This document shows positions 46,667-54,264 of a stretch of DNA of 64,000 nucleotides, one piece after another (within the stretch, counting starts at the first letter, position 1; each line of letters opens with the position of its first letter). The notes beneath the pieces were generated by a model that was not told the origin of the DNA, made no database searches, and saw nothing but the letters and a program-made list of their open reading frames with translations. Source of the DNA: Myxococcales bacterium (GTDB lineage Bacteria; Myxococcota; UBA727; GCA-2721815); contig PBLQ01000011.1 in the NCBI GenBank assembly GCA_002721815.1, forward strand, positions 234,885-298,884, written 5' to 3'. Both the position numbers and the translations under genes were made by a program.

Positions 46667-47656
46667 ATGACTCGATATTTCAATGAAAAAGATGTTAACC
46701 CCCAAGCCCTCAAAGCGCAAAAGATCACCGTTGTCGGTTACGGTAGCCAAGGGCGCGCTCACGCACTTAGTCTGCGAGACAGCGGACTTGCCGTCACCGT
46801 GGCGTTACGACCCGGCGGCAAAAGTTGGGCCACGGCCACGCAAGATGGATTTAAACCACAAGAAGTGGCGGGCGCAGTACGTGAAGCCGATGTTGTGATG
46901 GTGTTGGTTCCTGACATGAACCAGCCAAAGCTTTTTCAAGATGTGCTGAATGAAAACTTACGCGACGGTGTTTTGCTTTTGTTCGCTCATGGTTTCGCGG
47001 TTCATTACAACCGGGTAGCGCTTTCTGAAAAATGGGATGTGGGTTTGGTAGCCCCCAAAGGCCCAGGCAATCTGGTGCGCCAACAATACGAACAAGGTCG
47101 AGGCGTGCCATGTTTACTGGCCGTTCACCAAGACCATTCAGGTAACGCCTTTGAACGCACGTTGGCCTATGCCCATGGCATCGGTGGCACACGCGCCGGC
47201 GTTCTGGAAACCACCTTCAAGGAAGAAACGGAAACCGACCTTTTTGGTGAACAAGCAGTTCTTTGTGGTGGCACCACCGCATTACTTACCGCCGGCTGGG
47301 AAACTTTGGTCGAAGCTGGATACAGCCCCGAACTGGCCTACTTTGAATGTCTGCATGAACTCAAATTAATCGTTGATCTCTTGTACGAAGGTGGACTGAG
47401 CCGCATGCACCATTTTGTCAGCGATACCGCAAGCTATGGCGACCTCACCCGCGGGACGCGTGTGGTTGACAACGCCACGAAAGCTCGGATGCGAGTTCTT
47501 TTGGAAGAAATCCAATCCGGTGAATTTGCGCGAGAGTGGTCCACTGAACACGACCAAGGTTCACCAAACTACGCCGCAGCCCTTGAAAACATGCGTGAAC
47601 ACCCCATCGAAAAAGTGGGTGCACAACTTCGTGAGCGTATGGCTTGGTTACAATAA
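46667..47656 (+). CDS. ilvC: Ketol-acid reductoisomerase (class I)
   Basis: NADPH-dependent isomeroreductase acting on acetolactate and acetohydroxybutyrate. The start is ATG 46667, behind a strong AAGGAGG (46655-46661); upstream in-frame codons belong to the end of ilvD read in another frame. The 329-residue product is the short class I form. Rossmann motif VVGYGSQGRAHALSLRDSG (about 18-36), catalytic-site segments APKGPGNLVR, ETETDLFGEQAVLCGG and YFECLHELKLIVDLLYEGG are all present. The N-terminus lacks any extension, typical of bacteria. It sits between ilvD and ilvG in a compact operon, 16 bp before ilvG. Confidence 0.96.
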   Translation: MTRYFNEKDVNPQALKAQKITVVGYGSQGRAHALSLRDSGLAVTVALRPGGKSWATATQDGFKPQEVAGAVREADVVMVLVPDMNQPKLFQDVLNENLRDGVLLLFAHGFAVHYNRVALSEKWDVGLVAPKGPGNLVRQQYEQGRGVPCLLAVHQDHSGNAFERTLAYAHGIGGTRAGVLETTFKEETETDLFGEQAVLCGGTTALLTAGWETLVEAGYSPELAYFECLHELKLIVDLLYEGGLSRMHHFVSDTASYGDLTRGTRVVDNATKARMRVLLEEIQSGEFAREWSTEHDQGSPNYAAALENMREHPIEKVGAQLRERMAWLQ

Positions 47657-47672
47657 AAGAGTTGAGGAGCGA

Positions 47673-49367
47673 ATGATGAATGCAGCACAACGACTTGTTC
47701 AATTCCTGGAAGCCAATGGGGTCGACACTCTTTTTGGTTACCCCGGAGGTGCCATCTTACCTTTTTATGACGCATTATATGGATCTTCCATCCGTCATAT
47801 TTTGGTACGGCACGAACAAGCGGCTGCTTTAGCCGCTGACGCCTACGCAAGAGCCACCAATAAAGTAGGCGTCTGTGTGGCAACATCAGGCCCTGGTGCC
47901 ACGAATTTGGTGACTGGAATCGCCAATGCATATTTGGATTCTGTGCCCATGGTGGCCATCACCGGCCAAGTTCCCAGCGCAGTCATCGGTACCGATGCAT
48001 TTCAGGAAGTGGATACCGTGGGCATCACCTTACCCATCGTGAAGCACAGCTACCGCGTTATGGACCCCAATGAGTTGATACCGGTTATGGACGAGGCATT
48101 CCACCTGGCACGTTCAGGTCGGCCTGGCCCCGTGTTGGTGGATATCCCCAAAGATGTGCTCAACGCTGATGCAAAAGCATTCGTACCCACCAAACAAGAA
48201 GTGACTTCAGTGAACTCGGACATCGCCCCCCATTCGGTGGCCAAAGCTCTCGATCTGCTGCACAGCGCCAAACGACCCTTGATCTATGCGGGCGGAGGCA
48301 TCGTTTTAGCCGAAGCAGTGAACGCTTTTCGTCAATTTGTTGATGTTACAGGCTGCCCCACGGTCACCACTCTCAAAGCCCTGGGCGCGTTACCTGGTAA
48401 CCATCCGCTCTTCTTGGGCATGCTGGGCATGCACGGACTTAAACCTGCGAATTTGGCGGTCCAAAACTGTGACTTGCTCGTTTCGGTAGGTGCACGGTTT
48501 GACGATAGGGTGACAGGGCTGCTCGCACAATTCGCCCCCAATGCAAAGGTGATTCATTTAGATGTGGACCCTGCCGAGGTGGGTAAACTCCGCCAACCCG
48601 ATGCACCAGTGGTTGGTGATCTCAAAGATTCCTTGGCAGCCTTATTGGAAAACACACGTCCATTGAAGATCCATGCTTGGTTGAATCAATGCGAATCATG
48701 GAAAGTTGAAAATTCTTGGAATTATGAAGCACCCACAGACCTCATCTATGCCCCCAAATTTCTGCGCGACTTAAGTTTGGCCGCCCAAAAAGAAACCTTT
48801 GTTTCTTGTGATGTGGGCCAACACCAAATGTGGGTGGCACAACACTACGCCTTTCAAGAACCCGAAAACCATCTCACCAGTGGTGGGTTGGGCACCATGG
48901 GCTACGGCCTTCCTGCTGCGATCGGCGCACAGCTCGCTAAACCCGACGCCAATGTGATCAACGTCACTGGCGATGGCTCCATCATGATGAACATTCAAGA
49001 ACTCGCCACCATCAAGCGATATAACCTACCCATCAAAATAGTTGTGATGGATAACCAGTGTTTGGGCATGGTTCGCCAGTGGCAAGAGTTATTCTTAGAG
49101 CGCCGCTACAGCGAAACCGACTTGTGGGACAACCCCGATTTTGTGCAGGTGGCAAACGCCTTCGGCATCCCTGCACTGCAAGTTCATCGGGCCGACCAAA
49201 TGACTGAGGCCATCCAACGCCTTCATGAAGAACCTGGCCCGTTGTTGGTCCACCTTATCTTAGACAAAGAAGCCAATGTTTGGCCCTTTGTTCCGCCCGG
49301 AAAATCAAACTCTGTCATGCTGGAGGGAAATAATGACTCAAATCCAACTCAAATTGCGGCCCACTGA
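47673..49367 (+). CDS. ilvG: Acetolactate synthase large subunit, isozyme II type
   Basis: ThDP enzyme condensing pyruvate with pyruvate or 2-oxobutyrate; first common step of branched-chain synthesis. The start MMNAAQ (47673) has GAGGAG at 47664-47669 and gives 564 residues. The ThDP-activating glutamate is Glu48 (RHEQAA), and the Mg/ThDP motif runs from GDGSIMMNIQEL to DNQ (about 433-458). The FAD-domain segments (GARFDDRVTG) and C-terminal WPFVPPG are typical of AHAS. The following 73-residue regulatory subunit is of IlvM type, not the larger IlvH/IlvN type, so the pair matches E. coli AHAS II; the symbol rests on this. In that isozyme feedback by valine is weak or absent, which is inferred here, not seen. 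The gene overlaps ilvM by 35 bp. Confidence 0.92.
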   Translation: MMNAAQRLVQFLEANGVDTLFGYPGGAILPFYDALYGSSIRHILVRHEQAAALAADAYARATNKVGVCVATSGPGATNLVTGIANAYLDSVPMVAITGQVPSAVIGTDAFQEVDTVGITLPIVKHSYRVMDPNELIPVMDEAFHLARSGRPGPVLVDIPKDVLNADAKAFVPTKQEVTSVNSDIAPHSVAKALDLLHSAKRPLIYAGGGIVLAEAVNAFRQFVDVTGCPTVTTLKALGALPGNHPLFLGMLGMHGLKPANLAVQNCDLLVSVGARFDDRVTGLLAQFAPNAKVIHLDVDPAEVGKLRQPDAPVVGDLKDSLAALLENTRPLKIHAWLNQCESWKVENSWNYEAPTDLIYAPKFLRDLSLAAQKETFVSCDVGQHQMWVAQHYAFQEPENHLTSGGLGTMGYGLPAAIGAQLAKPDANVINVTGDGSIMMNIQELATIKRYNLPIKIVVMDNQCLGMVRQWQELFLERRYSETDLWDNPDFVQVANAFGIPALQVHRADQMTEAIQRLHEEPGPLLVHLILDKEANVWPFVPPGKSNSVMLEGNNDSNPTQIAAH

Positions 49368-49554
49368 AGGTGCTCTACTTCGAGTGATCGGCGTCACTGA
49401 ACGACGTGGTTATCCTCTGTTGCACGTGGATGCGCACAGTGGCGATGAACACATGTCAGTCTCTTTGAGCGTGAAAAACAATCGACCGATTCCACTCTTA
49501 CTCAATCAACTCAACAAACTCCACGATGTTTATTTCGCTGAGGTAAAGGTATGA
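49333..49554 (+). CDS. ilvM: Acetolactate synthase small subunit, IlvM-like ACT protein
   Basis: Seventy-three residues forming a single ACT domain (beta-alpha-beta-beta-alpha-beta), the whole length of IlvM. The start MTQIQLKLRP at 49333 has GGAGG 7 nt upstream and lies 35 bp inside the ilvG end; the stop overlaps ilvE by ATGA. Segments GALLRVIGVTERRGYPLLHVD and LLNQLNKLHDVYFAEV fit the first helix and strand 4 of the ACT fold. It stabilises and activates the large subunit. The longer open frame starting at 49276 would only extend back through ilvG sequence. Confidence 0.9.
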   Translation: MTQIQLKLRPTEGALLRVIGVTERRGYPLLHVDAHSGDEHMSVSLSVKNNRPIPLLLNQLNKLHDVYFAEVKV

Positions 49555-50438
49555 ACAATCTACAATTATGGTTTAATGGTGAATTTTTAGACTCTGATAA
49601 TGCCCAATGTAATTTAATGGATCACGGGCTTCATTATGGCACTGGTGTCTTCGAAGGGATTCGATGCTATGCCACCGATCACGGCCCCGCCGTTTTTCGT
49701 TTAGACGATCATCTCTCACGCATGAGCGAAGGTGCTCGTACCATCGAAATGGATTTCGATGCGCCCCAAATGCGCGAAGCCATCCTTGAATTACTGGCGC
49801 GCAATAAAATGGACGAAGCCTACATCCGGCCCATCGCTTATTTTGGCGGGGGCTACTTGGGATTAGACGTGCACCCACTTAAAGTAAATGCTGCCGTGGC
49901 CACCCTGCCCTGGTCCTCTCACCTTGGCGACGCTGCTGAAATGAAAGGCACCACCATGAGTGTCTCCAAAGTCAAGCGCAACCCCGCCTCGGCCATGCCA
50001 CCTTTAAAGCTCTGTGGTGGCTACGTGAATTCTATCTTGGCCAAACTGAGCGCTACCCGTAAAGGTTTTGAAGAAGCTTTATTTGTTGATGATGATGGTC
50101 GGGTTTGCGAGGCAACAGGAGAGAACGTCTTTTTTGTTAAGAACGGCGATGTCTTTGCAGTGGAACACCCTGACGCATTGGCCGGCATCACGCGCAACTC
50201 GGTCATTGAAATGTCCAATGCCAAAACGGTTCCTGCCTACCTCGAAGATCTTTACAATGCTGACGAAGTCTTTGTGACGGGGACATCCGCTGAAGTGGTG
50301 GGTGTCAGCGCCATCGACGATCACGAATTTGGCGTGGGGCCCGTCACTCGCTCTTTGGCACAAGCGTACCAAGATGTGGTGCACGGACGTGATTCGACCA
50401 AAACCAAATGGTTGACCTATGTGAAGGGTCGTTATTAG
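49551..50438 (+). CDS. ilvE: Branched-chain amino acid aminotransferase
   Basis: PLP class IV aminotransferase producing valine, isoleucine and leucine from their 2-oxoacids with glutamate. The 295-residue sequence has GLHYGTGVFEGIRCY (about 26-40), the PLP lysine in PPLKLCGGYVNS (Lys153), CEATGENVFFV (about 188-198) and GITRNSVIEM (phosphate-binding). It is coupled to ilvM through the 4-nt ATGA overlap and ends the operon with two terminator hairpins. D-amino acid transaminase and aminodeoxychorismate lyase share the fold, but the operon decides the role. Confidence 0.96.
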   Translation: MNNLQLWFNGEFLDSDNAQCNLMDHGLHYGTGVFEGIRCYATDHGPAVFRLDDHLSRMSEGARTIEMDFDAPQMREAILELLARNKMDEAYIRPIAYFGGGYLGLDVHPLKVNAAVATLPWSSHLGDAAEMKGTTMSVSKVKRNPASAMPPLKLCGGYVNSILAKLSATRKGFEEALFVDDDGRVCEATGENVFFVKNGDVFAVEHPDALAGITRNSVIEMSNAKTVPAYLEDLYNADEVFVTGTSAEVVGVSAIDDHEFGVGPVTRSLAQAYQDVVHGRDSTKTKWLTYVKGRY

Positions 50439-50474
50439 CCCCTTTTGTGGCCTTTTTTACCCTTATTTTTGTCT

Positions 50475-50522
50475 CGGTCATCTGACCTATTTTTGGGGCC
50501 CTCATTCATGAGGGCCCTTTTA
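50475..50522 (+). terminator. Tandem terminators of the ilvDCGME operon
   Basis: A first hairpin CGGTCA-TC-TGACC with TATTTTT (50475-50494) is followed by a stronger perfect 10-bp stem, GGGCCCTCAT (50496-50505), loop TC, ATGAGGGCCC (50508-50517), and TTTT. Confidence 0.82.
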
Positions 50523-50735
50523 AGTTGCTGTTTTTAAGAGATTTTTAAACTTGAAACTCGTTCAGCTATTTTGAACATGTGCTTTCATTTTTTGAATTAT
50601 CATTTGTGAATTTCGTGTGCTGTTATCCCACCATCTCGCACAGGGGAAACACACAGTCCTGAATGCGATGATTCAAAAGTGTGGTGATTAACTTTTTATG
50701 CGGTGCTCTTCGAAAGCATCTGGCAGGAGGCAATA

Positions 50736-52736
50736 ATGCGCTCTTTAGGCACAACTATACTCTGTTTAAGCTTGTTCATGGTTTTGGTGGGATGCGGCGG
50801 TCGTCCGGTCGCCAACGGGAACGATTACTCCGGCTACAGCACTAACGGCAACGCAGTAGCAGGAGATGGCAGTGGGTTGGATTTCATGAACGGCAATGAA
50901 AACTCAGACCCCGGCGCAACTTGTCTCGAAATCTACAACGCCATTTCGGATTGTTACACGACCTATTATAACTGCGCCTCTGCATGCCAAGATCAAGCTT
51001 GCGCTGACGCCTGTGAAAGCACTTACAACAGCTGTTTCGAATCCCAAGTGGCATTGGGCTCGGTACAAGGGCAAAATGAATTCAATAGCCTTCGCACTTG
51101 TGAAGAAACCAATTACCAAGCCTGCTACGATGAAGGCGGGGTGGTTTATAACGACTGTGTGGCCGACTGCTCCGATGATGCTTGCGCGCAGGCTTGCGGC
51201 GACGAAGCCAATGGGGTTTTACAAAGCTGTATGTTGACAGCGTGTAATGCTGAATACACCACCTGCGGTGTCCGCGGCGACGGCAGCGATGATGATGCTG
51301 GGGCTGTATCTGACTCCGGGTCAGGTTCTGGCTCAGGCTCCAACTCTGGTTCCGGCTCAAATGAGTACACCTGTGGCGAGCTCTATGACTGTGAAGATGC
51401 CTGTAATGGCAACACCAGCTGTGGCCAACTCTGCTATGATAGCGGTTCAGAACTGGCCCAGCAGCAATGGACCACTTTGATTCAGTGTGGTCAAATATAC
51501 TGTGATGGAAATGTCACCAGTGCGCAAGAATACCGCAGCTGTTTACAAAACATGTGTGCCAGTGATTATAACACGTGCTTTGGCAGCGGTGGCGGAAGCT
51601 CAAGCTCAAGCTCAGGCGGCGGCCACAGTGGCAGCGGTGGGTTCGGTACCGAGACATGTGGTCAAGGTTACTCTTGCATCCAAGATTGTTACACCACATC
51701 AGCAGATGAAAACAGTTTCTACGGCTGTGTGGATACCTGCTACAACAATATGAGTTCGCAAGCGCTTTTATTGATGAATGATTTGGTGAACTGCAGCAAT
51801 GTTCAATGCAACGATGTTCCTGGCTCCATGGATAACTACTACCAGTGCCAACGTGATTTCTGCAGCAGCGAATATAACGCCTGTGTGGGGCAGAGCACCA
51901 CCACTTCTTCAACTTCAGGTGGCTCCTATGGAGGGTCCAGTTCAAATATCGAAACTTGTGCCGATGTGCACTATGCCGTCTTGGATGTTTGCGTGCCGGC
52001 TTACAGCACCTGCGTGTCCAACTGTAGTACGGACAGTTGTACGGAACAATGCAACACAGAGATCAACAACTGCATTGAAACGCAACAGGACGCCGCACCT
52101 TTCTCTGAGGCACAAGATTTTCAAGCGGTGCGCGATTGTCGCTCAGACAACTTTGATACCTGCAACAGCCAAGCCGACACCAACTACAACACTTGTTCCT
52201 CTAACTGCAGCAGCACTGATAGCTCTTGCTTAGAAGGCTGCGCTGAAACCGCCAACAACCTCTACGAATCTTGCCTTGCAGATGCTTGTACCGCAGAATA
52301 TGCGACTTGCGGCATCAGCGAGAACGGAACCTCTCCTGCGGGTCAATTCACAGCGGAAGCACACGAAACATGCCTCGAGATTTGGGAAGCGAATGTGAAC
52401 GTCTGCTCACCTGAGTATTTCGACTGCGTCGAACCGTGCACCACCGATGCCTGTAAAGAAGCTTGTGCCGATACCTATGAAGAATGCATGGTGGCTCAAA
52501 AAGAAGCCGCCGATGATACGGCAGCACAAGAATACCAAGCTGTGGAAGATTGCCGAGATGAAAACTATCAGACCTGTTACGACAATGGCAGCGACGCCTA
52601 CAACGAATGTGTGGAAGCGTGCAGCAGCACGGACACCGCTTGCCAGAACCAATGCAACGAACCTGCGAATTTGGCTTACAACAACTGCTTTAAAACAGAG
52701 TGTGCCTCAGAATATGAAGTTTGTGGCATTGAGTAA
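50736..52736 (+). CDS. Cys-rich helical repeat lipoprotein (666 aa)
   Basis: Unrecognised lipoprotein built from internally repeated cysteine modules. ATG 50736 has AGGAGG 6 nt upstream; signal ends VLVGC (Cys20). Three long modules of about 115 residues (63-180, 408-528, 545-666) share the order TC(L/A)E..., paired CxxxC-x4-CxxxC helices (YNCASACQDQACADAC), 'NSC', a middle RxCRxxNYxxC block, and end with EYxTCG. Two shorter related modules (211-285, 306-386) sit between them, separated by Ser/Gly-rich linkers and one DAG segment. The cysteines fall in pairs spaced for antiparallel helical hairpins, like the CX3C/CX9C logic of CHCH proteins. About a tenth of the mature residues are Cys. No catalytic motif, no haem motif (no CXXCH) and no metal clusters recognised. 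It sits alone between two terminators; function unknown, most likely a surface or periplasmic binding scaffold. Confidence 0.83.
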   Translation: MRSLGTTILCLSLFMVLVGCGGRPVANGNDYSGYSTNGNAVAGDGSGLDFMNGNENSDPGATCLEIYNAISDCYTTYYNCASACQDQACADACESTYNSCFESQVALGSVQGQNEFNSLRTCEETNYQACYDEGGVVYNDCVADCSDDACAQACGDEANGVLQSCMLTACNAEYTTCGVRGDGSDDDAGAVSDSGSGSGSGSNSGSGSNEYTCGELYDCEDACNGNTSCGQLCYDSGSELAQQQWTTLIQCGQIYCDGNVTSAQEYRSCLQNMCASDYNTCFGSGGGSSSSSSGGGHSGSGGFGTETCGQGYSCIQDCYTTSADENSFYGCVDTCYNNMSSQALLLMNDLVNCSNVQCNDVPGSMDNYYQCQRDFCSSEYNACVGQSTTTSSTSGGSYGGSSSNIETCADVHYAVLDVCVPAYSTCVSNCSTDSCTEQCNTEINNCIETQQDAAPFSEAQDFQAVRDCRSDNFDTCNSQADTNYNTCSSNCSSTDSSCLEGCAETANNLYESCLADACTAEYATCGISENGTSPAGQFTAEAHETCLEIWEANVNVCSPEYFDCVEPCTTDACKEACADTYEECMVAQKEAADDTAAQEYQAVEDCRDENYQTCYDNGSDAYNECVEACSSTDTACQNQCNEPANLAYNNCFKTECASEYEVCGIE

Positions 52737-52759
52737 GCATTAGGGCTCACCGCACGGGT

Positions 52760-52800
52760 CCCCGGAAGATCTGCTTCATCGCGTCTTCCGGGGGCTTTTT
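52760..52800 (+). terminator. Terminator after the Cys-repeat lipoprotein
   Basis: CCCCGGAAGA (52760-52769) pairs perfectly with TCTTCCGGGG (52784-52793) across a 14-nt loop and is followed by GC and a T-run. Convergent ilvA ends 9 bp further on. Confidence 0.85.
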
Positions 52801-52808
52801 TAATTTTT

Positions 52809-54023
52809 TTAGCGCTCCACTTCGTAACCGGCGGCATGTAAACCTTGGACCAACTCACTGATGTGCTCATGCCCACGGGTGTCCAGGCCCAAACGAACCT
52901 GTACCGTCCCTACCGTGGTTTTGGCAAAGGCACGCTCATGTTGAACCCCGACCACGTTGGCCTGATGTTGCCCGATACATTGAAGTAAACCTTGTAAGGC
53001 GCCGGGTTTGTCCGGCACCATGATCGAAAGAGAAACACGCCGCCCCGACTCTAGCAAACCACGCTCAATGATTTGCGCCACCAGATTAACGTCGATATTG
53101 CCACCACACACACAGGTGCAAACCACCGTATCTGCGTCAATCTTTATTTTCCCGGCCAGCAATGCAGCCACACCTGCAGCGCCCGCTCCCTCGGCAACGC
53201 TTTTTTCGGTTTCCAAGAGATAGAGGATGGCCCTGGCGATTTCATCGTCATTCACCGTGACGTATTCATCCACATACTTTTTGGCCATTTCGAAAGTTTG
53301 CTTACCCCCTTCCCGCACCGCTATCCCATCGGCCAAAGTCACCGCTGGCGGTATTTTTTTGACCGCCCCCGCCGCAATGGACTGTGCCATGGATGGCAAC
53401 GCTTCGGGCTCCACCGCAATGATTCGAATGTCGGGATTGTAATGCTTAAGCGCACAACTCATACCACCGATTAAACCACCCCCACCCACGGGAATAATCA
53501 CGGTATTCACATCCGGTTGTTGCGCAATAATTTCAAGCGCCATGGTTCCTTGCCCGGCCATCACCATGGGGTCATCATAGGGGTGCACAAAGGTGGCACC
53601 TGATTCTTTGGCCAAACCCACTGCATGCTCATAAGCGGCATCATAATTGTCGCCATGTAAATGTACCTGAGCCCCAAACCCTCGGGTCCGACTCACTTTA
53701 ATAAGGGGGGTTCCGGTGGGCATCACAATGGTGGCCGCAATGCCCAGACGGGTGGCATGATACGCCACCGCTTGTGCATGGTTTCCAGCAGAAGACGCTA
53801 TCACCCCAGCTTTTTTTTCTTCTTCGGTGAGGGTTAACAATCGATTGAGTGCCCCTCTCTCCTTAAATGAACCCGTGTGCTGCAGATTGTCCATCTTCAA
53901 AAATACGGGTCGGCCCAGCTGGTGTGAGAGCGGCTTGGTTTTCACGCAGGGGGGATTCCGCAATTGATCAGCACACCGGCTTTGTGCCGCATGGACTTCT
54001 TCAATTTGAAGCAGGTTCGTCAT
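52809..54023 (-). CDS. ilvA: Threonine ammonia-lyase with C-terminal ACT domain
   Basis: PLP enzyme deaminating threonine to 2-oxobutyrate, the isoleucine-specific entry that feeds the acetolactate synthase encoded nearby. The start chosen is MTNLLQ at 54023, with AAGGA 6 nt upstream; 404 residues, the medium form. PLP lysine in GSFKERGA (Lys54), glycine loop PVGGGGLIGG, and a single ACT-like regulatory domain at about 325-404 (VSLSIMVPDKPGALQGLL). A single ACT domain of this kind is shared by catabolic (TdcB-like) and biosynthetic medium-form enzymes; the position 2.4 kb from ilvDCGME favours biosynthesis. It is not in the operon but on the opposite strand, and is the missing fifth gene of the E. 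coli ilvGMEDA set. Confidence 0.92.
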   Translation of the reverse strand: MTNLLQIEEVHAAQSRCADQLRNPPCVKTKPLSHQLGRPVFLKMDNLQHTGSFKERGALNRLLTLTEEEKKAGVIASSAGNHAQAVAYHATRLGIAATIVMPTGTPLIKVSRTRGFGAQVHLHGDNYDAAYEHAVGLAKESGATFVHPYDDPMVMAGQGTMALEIIAQQPDVNTVIIPVGGGGLIGGMSCALKHYNPDIRIIAVEPEALPSMAQSIAAGAVKKIPPAVTLADGIAVREGGKQTFEMAKKYVDEYVTVNDDEIARAILYLLETEKSVAEGAGAAGVAALLAGKIKIDADTVVCTCVCGGNIDVNLVAQIIERGLLESGRRVSLSIMVPDKPGALQGLLQCIGQHQANVVGVQHERAFAKTTVGTVQVRLGLDTRGHEHISELVQGLHAAGYEVER

Positions 54024-54264
54024 GCTCATTCCTTGTGGTTGACCCTTTTGCGAGTGCCCTGGAACTCTACCACGACACCCCGCCACGTCTAGGGATTAAA
54101 CGACTTTTGTGCGCCACAGACCCCTGAATTCTCGAGATCCACACCATTGGTGACCACCTTTCTCCCTTGCCATTTGTGCACGCCATTTTTGCAGATACCG
54201 CCCCATTTGGAGCTGGGTGGATTTTGCGCTAATAAGAAGGGGTACTTCGAAACGAGGAGCTCAA

